Assembly (NCBI GenBank): GCA_016707885.1
Contig: JADJGU010000001.1
Location: 995,501 to 1,059,500, forward strand
DNA length: 64,000 nt
DNA from: Sphingomonadales bacterium
GTDB taxonomy: Bacteria; Pseudomonadota; Alphaproteobacteria; Sphingomonadales; Sphingomonadaceae
Direction: 5' to 3'
Under the pieces are notes generated by a model, which was not told the origin of the DNA, made no database searches, and saw only the letters and a program-made list of their open reading frames with translations. Below are positions 15,653 to 24,858 of the stretch, one piece after another (position 1 is the stretch's first letter; every line of letters starts with the position of its first letter). Both the position numbers and the translations under genes were made by a program.

Positions 15653-17023
15653 ATGTGGGGCGGCCGGTTCGGCGCGGGCCCCGCAGAGGTGATGCGCGAG
15701 ATAAACGCCTCCATCCCGGTCGACAAGCGGCTTTGGCGCCAGGACATTGCGGGCAGCAAGGCGCATGCCCGCATGCTCGCCGCGCAAGGCATACTGACCG
15801 CGGCCGACGTCGATGCAATTATTGAGGGCCTCGACACAATCGAGCGAGATTATGAAACCAATGGCGTGCCCGAGCATATTGAGCTCGAAGATATCCATAT
15901 GCAGGTCGAAAGCCGGTTGAAGGACCTGATCGGCGAAGCCGCGGGTCGGCTACATACGGCCCGCTCGCGTAACGATCAGGTAGCGACCGATTTCCGTTTA
16001 TGGGTGCGTGGCGCCTGTGCAGAGGTCGACAAGTCGATCGCCGGGCTGCAATCGGTATTGCTCGATCGCGCCGCCGAACATGCAGATAGCATCATGCCCG
16101 GCTTCACCCATTTGCAGGTAGCCCAGCCGGTGACTCTCGGTCATCATCTGATAGCCTATTATGAAATGGCGAAGCGTGACCGGAGCCGTTTTGCCGATTG
16201 CGCACAGCGGATGAACCAGTCGCCGCTGGGTTCGGCAGCGCTGGCGGGTACATCCTTCCCGATTGACCGCCATCTGACGGCCCGCGCGCTCGATTTCGAT
16301 GCGCCAACTGCAAACAGCATGGATGGGGTTTCCGACCGCGACTTTGCCGTTGAGTTTCTCGGTTGCGCGGCACAAACCGCAATCCACTTGTCGCGACTGG
16401 CCGAAGAGATCGTCCTCTGGGCGTCCCAGCCTTTCGGATTTATCAAACTGCCCGATGCCTGGTCGACAGGAAGCTCGATCATGCCGCAGAAGCGCAATCC
16501 CGATGCTGCGGAACTGGTTCGCGGCCATTGCGGGCGGATTATCGGTGCCTTCACCAGCCTGATGGTCACGATGAAAGGCCTGCCGCTAACCTATTCAAAG
16601 GATATGCAGGACGACAAGGCCCCTTTGTTCGAAGCATTTGATCTGCTAGACCTCTGTCTGGCCGCAATGACCGGTATGATCGGCAGCGTAGCTTTCGATA
16701 GCGAACGGATGCGCGCCGTCGCGGCAACCGGTTTCTCCACGGCCACCGACCTTGCCGATTGGTTGGTGCGCGAACATGGCATTCCATTCCGCGAGGCGCA
16801 CCATATTACAGGTTCAGCGGTGAAGCTTTGTGAGACGCGAAGCGCGGATCTCGATTCGCTGACCCCCACAGACCTTGCCGCAATCGATTCACGCCTTAAA
16901 GGTTGCATCCTGCCCGACCTTTCGGTCGAAGGGTCGGTTGCAAGCCGCACCAGTGCTGGTGGTACAGCGCCGGTTCGGGTAAGGGAGGCCATCGAAGTGG
17001 CCCGACGGGAACTGGCAGGATGA
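15653..17023 (+). CDS. argH: Argininosuccinate lyase
   Basis: Splits argininosuccinate to arginine and fumarate, the last step of arginine synthesis. The 456-residue product starts MWGGRFGAGP as usual, has HTARSRNDQVATDFRLW near 101-117 and the fumarase/lyase signature GSSIMPQKRNPD at 273-284. Start ATG at 15653. Its stop overlaps the start of the lipoprotein gene as ATGA, so argH, the lipoprotein, lysA, the siroheme synthase gene and proC look like one transcription unit, mostly amino acid synthesis. Confidence 0.97.
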   Translation: MWGGRFGAGPAEVMREINASIPVDKRLWRQDIAGSKAHARMLAAQGILTAADVDAIIEGLDTIERDYETNGVPEHIELEDIHMQVESRLKDLIGEAAGRLHTARSRNDQVATDFRLWVRGACAEVDKSIAGLQSVLLDRAAEHADSIMPGFTHLQVAQPVTLGHHLIAYYEMAKRDRSRFADCAQRMNQSPLGSAALAGTSFPIDRHLTARALDFDAPTANSMDGVSDRDFAVEFLGCAAQTAIHLSRLAEEIVLWASQPFGFIKLPDAWSTGSSIMPQKRNPDAAELVRGHCGRIIGAFTSLMVTMKGLPLTYSKDMQDDKAPLFEAFDLLDLCLAAMTGMIGSVAFDSERMRAVAATGFSTATDLADWLVREHGIPFREAHHITGSAVKLCETRSADLDSLTPTDLAAIDSRLKGCILPDLSVEGSVASRTSAGGTAPVRVREAIEVARRELAG

Positions 17024-17325
17024 AGTATCGCAAAGCTCTCATAATCGCTCTTTCTGCGCTCGCCGTAGCCGGATGCGGTAAAATGGGTGACTTGGAACCC
17101 AAGGCTGGACAAGCCATGCCCGCCAAGGCCTATGGCCAGACCGAAGCACCGGGTGCCGAAGAACTTAGCGCGCCATCGGTACAGACTCGACCGGGACGCA
17201 GCGACGAATTAATGCGCCGATCCGAACGGCGACGCGACGATCCATTCGATCTTCCCCCGGGTGAAACAGCCGACAGCGATAGCGAAGAACCTGCTGCTGC
17301 ACCCAGCCTTCTCAAACCAGAATAA
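17020..17325 (+). CDS. lptM: Small lipoprotein, LptM (YifL)-like
   Basis: 101 residues with the lipoprotein signal LIIALSALAVAGCGKMGDLEPK: the lipobox Cys is followed by GKMGDLEP, the short conserved pattern of LptM/YifL proteins (C-G-x-x-G-x-L). LptM helps assembly of the LptD/E LPS translocon in enterobacteria. The rest is an acidic and basic low-complexity tail. The position between argH and lysA matches the usual place of this gene in proteobacteria. ATGA overlap with argH. Confidence 0.8.
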   Translation: MKYRKALIIALSALAVAGCGKMGDLEPKAGQAMPAKAYGQTEAPGAEELSAPSVQTRPGRSDELMRRSERRRDDPFDLPPGETADSDSEEPAAAPSLLKPE

Positions 17326-17335
17326 CCGGAATCCC

Positions 17336-18604
17336 ATGGACCATTTCCACTTGATTGATGGCGTGATGCACGTCGAAAACGTGCCACTGACGACCATCGC
17401 CGACGAGGTCGGATCGCCTGTCTATGTCTATTCGCAGGCAACATTGGTTCGCCACGCACAGGTGTTCCGCGAAGCACTGACCAAGGCCGGGGTTGAAAAT
17501 CCGCATATTGCCTTTGCGATCAAGGCAAACCCGAATTTGGCTGTTCTCAAAGTGTTGGCTGGCGAAGGCTATGGCGCGGATGTCGTTTCTGCAGGCGAAA
17601 TGAACCGCGCGCTGGCGGCAGGCGTACCCGCCAAAGATGTCGTCTTTTCAGGTGTGGGCAAAAGTGCGGACGAAATGGTCGCCGCGTTGAAAGCGAGGAT
17701 CGGCCAGTTCAATATCGAATCTGAAGAAGAGGGTCGCGAACTGGCAACAATTGCCGAAACCCTCGGATACAGAGCGGATTGCGTTTTGCGCATCAACCCC
17801 GATGTCGATGCCCAGACCAACGCCAAGATTTCAACGGGCAAGGCAGAGAATAAATTCGGCCTCGGCCTGCATCAGGCACCTGCTATCTATGCACGATTGG
17901 CGGTACTGCCGGGGCTGAACATGCGCGGCGTAGCGCTGCATATCGGTAGCCAGCTGCTCAACCTGGAGCCGCTCGAAACCGCTTTTGGCAAGATTGGCAA
18001 CCTGATCACCGATTTACGCAATTCTGGACACAGCATCACCCATGTCGATCTGGGTGGAGGGCTGGGCGTTCGCTATAAGGAAGGCGATCATCCGCCGCAT
18101 CCTGATGAATATGGCGAAATGGTCGCGCGCGCGACAAAGGGCTGGAATGTCCAGCTGATGTTTGAACCCGGTCGCGTCATCTGCGGCAATGCCGGCGTTC
18201 TTGTCACCAAGGTGATCCGGGTCAAGCCTGGCAGTGGCAACATACCCTTCGTCATCGTCGACGCGGCAATGAATGATCTGGCTCGCCCGGCGCTTTATGA
18301 TGCCTGGCACGATTTTGAAGCGGTCGAACCAACCGGCGAACGTTTCTCCGCCAATATTGTCGGCCCGGTCTGCGAAACCGGCGATACCTTCGCGATGGCG
18401 CGTGAGATTGATATGGTTCGGCAGGGAGACTTGGCGCTGTTTCGCACCTGCGGTGCCTATGGTGCGACGATGGCCAGCACCTACAACAGCCGTGGGTTGG
18501 TGCCCGAGGTGCTGGTGAGCGAAGATCGCTATGCTGTTGTTGCGGAACGGATAGTGCCAGCAACCATCCTCGACGCCGAACATGTGCCCGACTGGCTGGC
18601 CTGA
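17336..18604 (+). CDS. lysA: Diaminopimelate decarboxylase
   Basis: PLP enzyme converting meso-diaminopimelate to lysine. 422 residues; AFAIKANPNLAVLK carries the PLP Lys63, VDLGGGLGVRY is the Gly-rich phosphate-binding loop, EPGRVICGNAG follows, and VGPVCETGDTFA contains the catalytic Cys. Start ATG at 17336 (MDHFHLIDG), 10 bases after the lptM stop; an open upstream extension reads through lptM in another frame. Second enzyme gene of the argH-proC unit. Confidence 0.97.
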   Translation: MDHFHLIDGVMHVENVPLTTIADEVGSPVYVYSQATLVRHAQVFREALTKAGVENPHIAFAIKANPNLAVLKVLAGEGYGADVVSAGEMNRALAAGVPAKDVVFSGVGKSADEMVAALKARIGQFNIESEEEGRELATIAETLGYRADCVLRINPDVDAQTNAKISTGKAENKFGLGLHQAPAIYARLAVLPGLNMRGVALHIGSQLLNLEPLETAFGKIGNLITDLRNSGHSITHVDLGGGLGVRYKEGDHPPHPDEYGEMVARATKGWNVQLMFEPGRVICGNAGVLVTKVIRVKPGSGNIPFVIVDAAMNDLARPALYDAWHDFEAVEPTGERFSANIVGPVCETGDTFAMAREIDMVRQGDLALFRTCGAYGATMASTYNSRGLVPEVLVSEDRYAVVAERIVPATILDAEHVPDWLA

Positions 18605-18611
18605 TAAAGCG

Positions 18612-19397
18612 ATGAATCAGCTGCCGCTCTTCGTCACGATCCGCGGCAAACCGGTCATATTGCTTGGACAGGGTGATGCCGCAGATGCCAAAAGACGGCT
18701 AATCGAACGAGCGGGTGGAATCTGCGTCTCCGAGGAAAATGGCGGTGCAAGGCTTGCCTTTGTCGCAATCGAAGATCGGAACGTCGCCGCCGATATTGCT
18801 TCCCGACTGAAAGCCAACGGCTTGCTGGTCAATGTCGTCGACCAACCCGAGCTTTGCGATTTCACCACCCCCGCCATCGTCGACCGTGATCCGTTGCTGG
18901 TCGCCATCGGAACCGGCGGCGCTTCTGCTGGGCTGGCGAAGATGGTGCGGCAGGCGATCGAGCGATTCCTGCCCGCCAGACTCGGAGAACTCGCATTGCG
19001 CTTGCAATCGGCGCGTGACGCTGTCCGCTCGCGCTGGCCCGATGGCGCAGAACGGCGGCGACAAATCGATGCCGCGCTTAACCCCGGTGGACCGCTCGAC
19101 CCGCTCGGGCCGGACAGCGCCGATAATGTTGATGAATGGCTCGATAGGGGCGGCGCCATGCCCGCTTCGGGTGCTATAACAATAGACCTCCATTCCTCCG
19201 ATCCCGAAGACTTGACCCTGCGCACCGCGCGGTTGCTGGGTCAGGCCGACCATGTCTATATCGATGGCCCCATAGGCGACGAACTGGTCAACCGCGCACG
19301 CGCCGATGCAGTGCGGCATTTCGGAATGCCCGACGGCGATCTGCCAACAGGCCTTGTCATCCATCTACGGCTGCGCCACGGATTGGTCGATGACTGA
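18612..19397 (+). CDS. Siroheme synthase-like protein (precorrin-2 dehydrogenase with a truncated methyltransferase part)
   Basis: 261 residues. The first half follows the CysG N-terminal domain: PVILLGQGDAADAKRRLIERAG (NAD-binding, in part), VDQPELCDFTTPAIVDRDPLLVAIGTGGAS, and ARLGELALRLQSARD, so precorrin-2 dehydrogenase/ferrochelatase activity is likely. Residues ~185-240 (ITIDLHSSDPEDLTLRTARL, QADHVYIDGPIGDELVNRAR) look like the first ~60 residues of an SUMT methyltransferase domain, whose remainder is absent. The gene therefore may be a shortened CysG. It ends overlapping proC by 8 bases. Its role next to lysA and proC is not explained by pathway. Confidence 0.8.
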   Translation: MNQLPLFVTIRGKPVILLGQGDAADAKRRLIERAGGICVSEENGGARLAFVAIEDRNVAADIASRLKANGLLVNVVDQPELCDFTTPAIVDRDPLLVAIGTGGASAGLAKMVRQAIERFLPARLGELALRLQSARDAVRSRWPDGAERRRQIDAALNPGGPLDPLGPDSADNVDEWLDRGGAMPASGAITIDLHSSDPEDLTLRTARLLGQADHVYIDGPIGDELVNRARADAVRHFGMPDGDLPTGLVIHLRLRHGLVDD

Positions 19398-20193
19398 AAT
19401 CTCGCGCGACACTCCTCTACTGTTTTTTGGCTGCGGCAATATGGGGCGGGCGATGCTTGATGGCTGGATCGCCGGCGGTGTCGATCCGGCGGCTTTCCTT
19501 GTAGTCGACCCTGCGGCCCAGGAACTGCCGGTTGGCGTGGCCCATTTTGCCGAAGCCTCCCAAGTAGAAAAAAAGGCCGGTGTCGCACTAGCCGCCGTCA
19601 AACCGCAAATCTTCGCTCAAATCTCGGGTGAACTCGAATCCGTGCTGGCACAAGATGCGCTTATATTTTCGGTTATGGCTGGCGTTCGCGTCGAAACATT
19701 GCAGGCAAAATTGCCCGGTCGAACGGTCGTCAGATTGATGCCCAATCTTGCAGCCGCTCTCGGTAAATCACCACTTGGCTTGTTCGACGCATCGGATGAC
19801 GCCACCCTGCAGGCCGAAATCGAAAAACTGCTTTGCCCGTTGGGAACGCCAGTCTGGATTGCTGACGAAGCGCTGATGGATGCGGTCACTGCGCTGGCAG
19901 GGTCGGGACCGGCCTTCGTCTATCGCTTTATGGATGCGCTGGCGAAAGCAGGCGAAGCGCTGGGGCTGGAAACTTCGGTGTCGGCAACCTTGGCCAAGGC
20001 TATGGTTGACGGGGCGGTCGATCTGGCAATGGAATCCGATGCCAGCCCCGAAGAACTCGCGCTGCGCGTCACCAGCCCGGGTGGAACCACCGCAGCCGGC
20101 CTTGCCGTTCTCGATTCCGGATTACAACATCTGGTGATCGAAACTCTGAGAGCCGCACGCGATCGCGGCGTTGAATTATCGAAACCCGCTTGA
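19390..20193 (+). CDS. proC: Pyrroline-5-carboxylate reductase
   Basis: Last step of proline synthesis. 267 residues with the Rossmann start LLFFGCGNMGRAMLDGW, AVKPQIF, VVRLMPNLAAALGKS, and the C-terminal signature around AVTALAGSGPAFVYRFMDA and RVTSPGGTTAAGL. Start ATG at 19390 lies in the end of the siroheme gene (8-base overlap), so the two are coupled. Last gene of the argH unit; convergent with the cell-wall hydrolase gene. Confidence 0.96.
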   Translation: MTEISRDTPLLFFGCGNMGRAMLDGWIAGGVDPAAFLVVDPAAQELPVGVAHFAEASQVEKKAGVALAAVKPQIFAQISGELESVLAQDALIFSVMAGVRVETLQAKLPGRTVVRLMPNLAAALGKSPLGLFDASDDATLQAEIEKLLCPLGTPVWIADEALMDAVTALAGSGPAFVYRFMDALAKAGEALGLETSVSATLAKAMVDGAVDLAMESDASPEELALRVTSPGGTTAAGLAVLDSGLQHLVIETLRAARDRGVELSKPA

Positions 20194-20195
20194 GG

Positions 20196-20235
20196 CAAAG
20201 AAAAGGGCCGCAGTCCCGGATGGAATGCGACCCTT
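20196..20235 (-). terminator. Rho-independent terminator for the SleB-type hydrolase gene
   Basis: AAGGGCCGCA (20203-20212) and TGCGACCCTT (20226-20235) pair in 9 of 10 positions around a 13-base loop. On the minus strand the stem is followed by TTTTCTTT, so it suits the gene ending at 20256. It lacks a T tract for proC on the plus strand. Confidence 0.7.
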
Positions 20236-20255
20236 CTGATCTCGGCTGATAGATA

Positions 20256-20975
20256 TCAGCGATAGAAAATATGGTTGTCGATCGAACCGATCCGCTTCAG
20301 GCGCCAACCGGGCGATACATAACGCGCGTGAAAGAAGAGCGCGCCTTCAACCGGGCTTTTCCAGCTACCGTCAAGAGCGATGCGGGTTATCGCCACGGCG
20401 TTGCGCCAATGCAGGCTCCCGGTGTTGATCGAGGGCATTTTACCGCCGCGCACAAAGGAGAATTGACTTTTCTGATATACCACGCCGCACAGCGAGGTGG
20501 GGAAGCGGCCGGATTTGGCACGCGCCATTACCACACGGGCGACAGCCAGCTGGCCTTCGAGCGATTCGCCCTTGGATTCGAAATAAACTGCTCCGGCAAG
20601 GCAGCGTTCTTCGGCGTTCAGCTCATCCGGCGCGCGATGCGCGCGAACCAGTTCGGCAAGGCTGTTCGCTTTGAGAATTTCATTGCCTTCAGCGACGGGC
20701 TCATCGTCACGCACATCAGCATCTGGTGACCCAGTGCCGGGGGTGAAAACAACATCGCCATTTTGAAGGGTGGTCACCGAAACACTTCCGGTGGTGCCTG
20801 CAGTCAGCGCAGCTTGGTCGGCAGCTAGGACAGTCGGATCGATGCTGATCGTCTGCGCCGACAATTTTTCGCCATTTGAAGCGCCGAATGCAAAACCGGC
20901 GTCCGAATAAGCAGCTCCGCCGAGTAGCGTGAGCGAAACAACCGCAGCAGGTGCGGTCTTGAGGAGGAATTTCAT
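20256..20975 (-). CDS. Cell wall hydrolase (SleB/Hydrolase_2 family)
   Basis: 239 residues with an N-terminal hydrophobic export signal (APAAVVSLTLLGGAAYS), a low-complexity middle, and a C-terminal SleB-like domain: NAEERCLAGAVYFESKGESLEGQLAVARVV (in part, with the catalytic Glu of YFESKGE), SLCGVVYQKSQFSFV and GALFFHARYVSPGW. Related proteins cut peptidoglycan (lytic transglycosylase or amidase-like activity). Monocistronic, with its own terminator; ~170 bases upstream hold no other recognisable gene. Confidence 0.9.
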   Translation of the reverse strand: MKFLLKTAPAAVVSLTLLGGAAYSDAGFAFGASNGEKLSAQTISIDPTVLAADQAALTAGTTGSVSVTTLQNGDVVFTPGTGSPDADVRDDEPVAEGNEILKANSLAELVRAHRAPDELNAEERCLAGAVYFESKGESLEGQLAVARVVMARAKSGRFPTSLCGVVYQKSQFSFVRGGKMPSINTGSLHWRNAVAITRIALDGSWKSPVEGALFFHARYVSPGWRLKRIGSIDNHIFYR

Positions 20976-21145
20976 TATGTCAGTTCGTTGTGCGGCTGTG
21001 TCGCCAATGACGCGCGGTTGGTACTTTGCTTATGTTCGCGTCAAATCTTCCACGTCCGACTGGCGTGTTTGCCTTGTTCCACCCCAGAACGTGCAGGCAA
21101 CCTTCGCTATCTGTGTGCGCGCATTTATTGTGCGGCGCAACAATG

Positions 21146-21490
21146 TCAATTCATCGACGCCAATATGTCGGTGAACCGTTCTGCAGACGGGACATCCAGT
21201 TCCAAAACCCAGATATCGGGGTCTCGTGCTGCCCGGCGTTCCAAATAACTTGAAACTTTCTCTTCTTTTTCAATGGGTTCTATGGTTACTTCGGACCACG
21301 TACCTGGCCCGTCATGGCCCGGAAACCGTTCGAAAAGGACCGGATTCTGCCCTTTTTCACGCCTTAGCAGCAGAATTGACCCCGCAGTCCTATCGCCTTT
21401 ACGCAACACGACCGCAAAGCTGCCATGTGCCTCCGCCTGCCGGATGAGACCCGATACCAACATATGTGAAGCGAGCCTGGGCTCTAGCAT
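21146..21490 (-). CDS. DUF1491 family protein
   Basis: 114 residues matching the DUF1491 pattern of alphaproteobacteria: EPRLASHMLVSGLIRQAEAHGSFAVVLRKGD (in part), GSILLLRRE, and DIWVLELDVPSAERF at the end. Function unknown; soluble. Lies 21 bases after the ptsN stop and probably shares its transcript. Confidence 0.88.
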   Translation of the reverse strand: MLEPRLASHMLVSGLIRQAEAHGSFAVVLRKGDRTAGSILLLRREKGQNPVLFERFPGHDGPGTWSEVTIEPIEKEEKVSSYLERRAARDPDIWVLELDVPSAERFTDILASMN

Positions 21491-21511
21491 CGGATTCCGT
21501 CAAAGATGCCG

Positions 21512-21979
21512 TCAAGCGGCATCGCGCTCCTCGATCGGGCTTAGCAATGCGAAAAGCGCGGATCCATCGCTTGCGCCGCGCAGCTGGTTGCAGCTGGCTT
21601 CATCCCGGAACATGCGCGAAACCTCAGCAAGCGCCTTCAGATGCGCCGCACCGTCATTGACTGGCGAAAAAAGCGCAAAGGCCAAATCGACCGGTTCGTC
21701 GTCAATGGCACTATATTCGACAGGGCGTGCCAGCCGGACAAATACGCCTGCGGGCGATTCGAGACCATCGACCTTGCAATGTGGGATAGCTGTGCCACCG
21801 CCAAAGCCGGTTGGGCCGAGGCGCTCTCGTTCCTGCAGGCCTTCGAGGGCGACGGCAGAATCGATGCCGTAATTTTTCGCGGCAATGTTTGCCAGCGTAT
21901 CCATAAGGCAATTTTTATCGGCACATTCGACGTCAGCGACAACCGCGCCGTCGACCAGCCGTGAGGAGATGCGAATCAT
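21512..21979 (-). CDS. ptsN: Nitrogen PTS enzyme IIA (PtsN/EIIA-Ntr)
   Basis: 155 residues of the fructose/mannitol IIA fold. GGGTAIPHCKVDG contains the phosphorylatable His. EIIA-Ntr proteins are regulatory, receiving phosphate from NPr. Start ATG at 21979 (MIRISSRLVDG) has GGAAAAG six bases upstream; the longer frame to 22030 is less likely. The pair hpf-ptsN is the usual neighbour set downstream of rpoN in many bacteria; rpoN is not in this window. Confidence 0.92.
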   Translation of the reverse strand: MIRISSRLVDGAVVADVECADKNCLMDTLANIAAKNYGIDSAVALEGLQERERLGPTGFGGGTAIPHCKVDGLESPAGVFVRLARPVEYSAIDDEPVDLAFALFSPVNDGAAHLKALAEVSRMFRDEASCNQLRGASDGSALFALLSPIEERDAA

Positions 21980-22068
21980 TATCTTTTCCTGTTGCTCCGG
22001 AACGAAAATCCGACGCAACTCCCAATTCATTGAACCTAATAAAGAAATTCGATAGAACAGGCCTAATT

Positions 22069-22644
22069 CTAAGGTGTGGATTTCGGTTCAACCCACCCGA
22101 TAGTGCCATCTTCGCGGCGGTAAACCATATTATGGCGGCCAGTTCCAGCATTTTTGAAGAGCAAGGCCGGCGTGTTGCGCAGATCCATCAGCATTACCGC
22201 ATCGGATACAGATGACTCCGGAATGTCGACACTCATTTCGGCGACGATTACCGGTGCCTCGGGTGGTGCTGTTTCTTCCGCCACGTCACCCGCATCAAAA
22301 ACCGTATAGGCAGCTTCTTCCTGCTTGAGCGCATAGGCTGTCTGGGCATGCCGGTCCTGCAGGCGGCGCATGTAGCGGCGCAACTGCTTTTCGATTTTTT
22401 CGGCTGCACTGTCGAACGCCAGATGCGCATCCGCAGCCTCTCCGCGTGCCTTGAGGATCAAGCCCTGCATGACATGGACGATGATATCGCAACTGAACTT
22501 GTCATGCGGTGCGCGCCCGACTGTTGCCTGTGCAGACAGCGCATTGGCAAAATATTTGTCCTTGATGGCATTCAACCGTGTCTCGACATGGGTGCGCAAA
22601 GCAGCGCCTGTATCCAGTTGATGTCCGGAAACCCTAATGTCCAT
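22069..22644 (-). CDS. hpf: Ribosome hibernation promoting factor, long form
   Basis: 191 residues: an N-terminal S30AE domain (DIRVSGHQLDTGAALRTHVE, KFSCDIIVHVMQGLILKARG, DAHLAFDSAAEKIEKQLRRY) and a C-terminal dimerisation domain (VMLMDLRNTPALLFKNAGTG, VYRREDGTIGWVEP). The long form joins two ribosomes into inactive 100S particles. Upstream of ptsN by 89 bases. Confidence 0.95.
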   Translation of the reverse strand: MDIRVSGHQLDTGAALRTHVETRLNAIKDKYFANALSAQATVGRAPHDKFSCDIIVHVMQGLILKARGEAADAHLAFDSAAEKIEKQLRRYMRRLQDRHAQTAYALKQEEAAYTVFDAGDVAEETAPPEAPVIVAEMSVDIPESSVSDAVMLMDLRNTPALLFKNAGTGRHNMVYRREDGTIGWVEPKSTP

Positions 22645-22701
22645 GGTTGTTCTCCTTGCTGAAGGCCGTGCTCCACAGGGTAAGGCAACGGCAAAAAACT
22701 A

Positions 22702-23409
22702 TCAGGTCGCGGAATCGCGCCCGTTCCACAATGCGTCCTTGATGCTTTCGACAAAGTTGCGATGCCGGGCGAGCTCGTCGCTGCTCGCCGCATGCGGCCG
22801 TGGCGCACGATAGATCCGGTCAGTCCGGACGAGTTCGATTCGAACCGTCGCACCACCCGCCACACTATCAGCGTCGTCGACCAGGCCAAGCCCGATCTGG
22901 CGACCACCGGTCAGTTCGATATAGAGTTGGGCAAGCAGTTCGGCGTCGAGCAAGGCCCCATGCTTGGTGCGATGGCTGCGATCAATGCCATATCGCGTGC
23001 ACAAAGCATCGAGCGAGAGCTTGGCACCCGGATGTTTTCCACGCGCGATCGCTATCGTATCGACCATGCGGCCCATATCAACCGTTGGTCTGCCGCACCG
23101 CTGCAACTCCATGTTGAGGAACCCGAAGTCAAAGCTCGCATTATGCGCGACCAGCGGACTATCGCCCAGAAATTCGAGCAAATCGTCGGCTTTTGAGGCA
23201 AACAGACATTTGTCGGATAAAAATGTGTCCGACAATCCATGCACCGCTTCGGCTGCAGCTGGCATGGCGCGTTCGGGGTTGAAATAGCAGTGAAAGGTGG
23301 TTCCGGTCATCACCCGACCGACCATTTCGATGCAGCCAATCTCGACCAGCCTGTCTCCGGTGAGTGGATCGAAACCGGTGGTTTCGGTGTCGAAAATAAT
23401 CTCTCGCAT
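22702..23409 (-). CDS. dnaQ: DNA polymerase III epsilon subunit
   Basis: 3'-5' proofreading exonuclease of the replicative polymerase. 235 residues with ExoI FDTETTGFDPLTGDRLVEIG, ExoII VAHNASFDFGFLN and ExoIII-epsilon HGALLDAELLAQLY, then a C-terminal segment that would bind the alpha subunit. Last gene of the ppsR-maf-aroE-coaE-dnaQ operon running left from the origin; 19 bases after coaE. Confidence 0.96.
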   Translation of the reverse strand: MREIIFDTETTGFDPLTGDRLVEIGCIEMVGRVMTGTTFHCYFNPERAMPAAAEAVHGLSDTFLSDKCLFASKADDLLEFLGDSPLVAHNASFDFGFLNMELQRCGRPTVDMGRMVDTIAIARGKHPGAKLSLDALCTRYGIDRSHRTKHGALLDAELLAQLYIELTGGRQIGLGLVDDADSVAGGATVRIELVRTDRIYRAPRPHAASSDELARHRNFVESIKDALWNGRDSAT

Positions 23410-23428
23410 TCTACAAAATCATATCGGC

Positions 23429-24052
23429 CTATTTATCCGAGTCTGCAAGGCTGCTGCGCAAATTTTTGATGAGTGCCCTGACTTGATCGCGGGTGTCAGC
23501 GAGACTGGTGCCAGTATCGATAACAAAGTCCGCGCGCTTTCGCTTTTCTTGGTCAGGCATTTGCAGCGACAATATATGCTCGAACTTCTCGATGGTCATC
23601 CCGTCGCGTGCCAACGCCCGGCGGCGTTGCTGATCGGCAGGAGCGGAAACGACGATGATCTTATCTACCCCGGCATGGCCACCTTTTTCAAACAGCAACG
23701 GCACATCGAACAAAATCATCGGCGCATCTTTGTGCGCGTCGAGAAATTCCGCACGCATCCGCCCGACGGCGGGGTGGATAATCGATTCAAGCTTACCCAG
23801 CTTTTCCTTGTCCCCCAACACCTGTGGCCCGAGTTTCAGCCGGTCGACCCCCTGCGGACCAGTTGTACCCGGAAAAGCCGCTTCGATTTCGTCCACCAGC
23901 GCACCACCCGGGCCTTGCAGTTTGTGCACAGCGGCATCGGCATCGAAATGCGGAATGTCTTCATCGACAAACATTTGGGAAACCGTCGACTTTCCCATCG
24001 CAATCGATCCGGTCAAGCCGAGTATCAGCGGGCGTTTTCCGGATTGGGTCAT
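23429..24052 (-). CDS. coaE: Dephospho-CoA kinase
   Basis: Final step of coenzyme A synthesis. 207 residues with P-loop LGLTGSIAMGKSTVSQMF and the CoA-binding region DADAAVHKLQGPGGA, IIHPAVGRMRAEF, DVPLLFEKGG. ATG overlaps the aroE stop (ATGA). Part of the origin-proximal leftward operon. Confidence 0.96.
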   Translation of the reverse strand: MTQSGKRPLILGLTGSIAMGKSTVSQMFVDEDIPHFDADAAVHKLQGPGGALVDEIEAAFPGTTGPQGVDRLKLGPQVLGDKEKLGKLESIIHPAVGRMRAEFLDAHKDAPMILFDVPLLFEKGGHAGVDKIIVVSAPADQQRRRALARDGMTIEKFEHILSLQMPDQEKRKRADFVIDTGTSLADTRDQVRALIKNLRSSLADSDK

Positions 24053-24858
24053 TTGATCAAAAGCTCGCGCAGCTCATCTTCGCAATCGGCTGGCGGCGCT
24101 TGGCCGAAGAATAGTTCAAAGGCAAAGGCGGCCTGTCCGATCAGCATGTCGAGACCATCGATTGTATCGAGCCCCTGTGCCCGCGCCGCCGCCAAGAGAC
24201 CGGTTTCGAGCGGTGTGTAGACAATGTCATAGACAATGGCATCGTCGGGCAATGGCGCCAGATCGATGTCGAGCGCAGGCTGCCCCACCATTCCGAGCGG
24301 GCTCGAATTTACCAGCAACTCGGCAGACGGCAGGGATGCTGTCATGGGCAGCACCTTACCCTTCAGGCCGAAATGGCTGAGCAAAGCCGCCGCCTTTAAT
24401 GGGCTGCGCGCCAGTAAGGTAACCGTTCCGATATCGGCTTGTGCCAGCGCGAACAAAATGGCGCGCGCTGCACCACCCGCGCCGATGACAATTGCATCGC
24501 GCCCCGCCCATTCATCTTCGGAAATCGGGGCGAAGAAACCGGCGGCATCGGTATTGGTTCCAACCAGATTGTTTGAGCCGTCGCGAAAGACCGTGTTAAT
24601 AGCGCCAATCGAATCGCGCACGCCGCCCGGATCAGCCACATGATCGAGTGCAGCAATCTTGTGTGGAATGGTGATGTTGCAACCGCGCCAGGCTTCGTCC
24701 TCACGCCGCTCGGCAAAATAGGTGGGGAGGGCATCTGCTGTGACATGATGCGCATGATATTCGGCGACGATACCCAGCTTTTTTAGCCAAAATCCATGGA
24801 TTAACGGCGATTTGCTGTGTTTTATCGGATCACCGATGACTTCGGCATATGGCGTCAT
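24049..24858 (-). CDS. aroE: Shikimate dehydrogenase
   Basis: Reduces 3-dehydroshikimate in the aromatic amino acid pathway. 269 residues with VIGDPIKHSKSPLIHGFWLKK at the N-terminus (substrate site and start of the domain), NITIPHK with the catalytic Lys, VIGAGGAARAILFAL for NADP binding and GLDMLIGQAAFAFELFFG at the C-terminus. ATGA overlaps with maf before it and coaE after it. Confidence 0.96.
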   Translation of the reverse strand: MTPYAEVIGDPIKHSKSPLIHGFWLKKLGIVAEYHAHHVTADALPTYFAERREDEAWRGCNITIPHKIAALDHVADPGGVRDSIGAINTVFRDGSNNLVGTNTDAAGFFAPISEDEWAGRDAIVIGAGGAARAILFALAQADIGTVTLLARSPLKAAALLSHFGLKGKVLPMTASLPSAELLVNSSPLGMVGQPALDIDLAPLPDDAIVYDIVYTPLETGLLAAARAQGLDTIDGLDMLIGQAAFAFELFFGQAPPADCEDELRELLIK

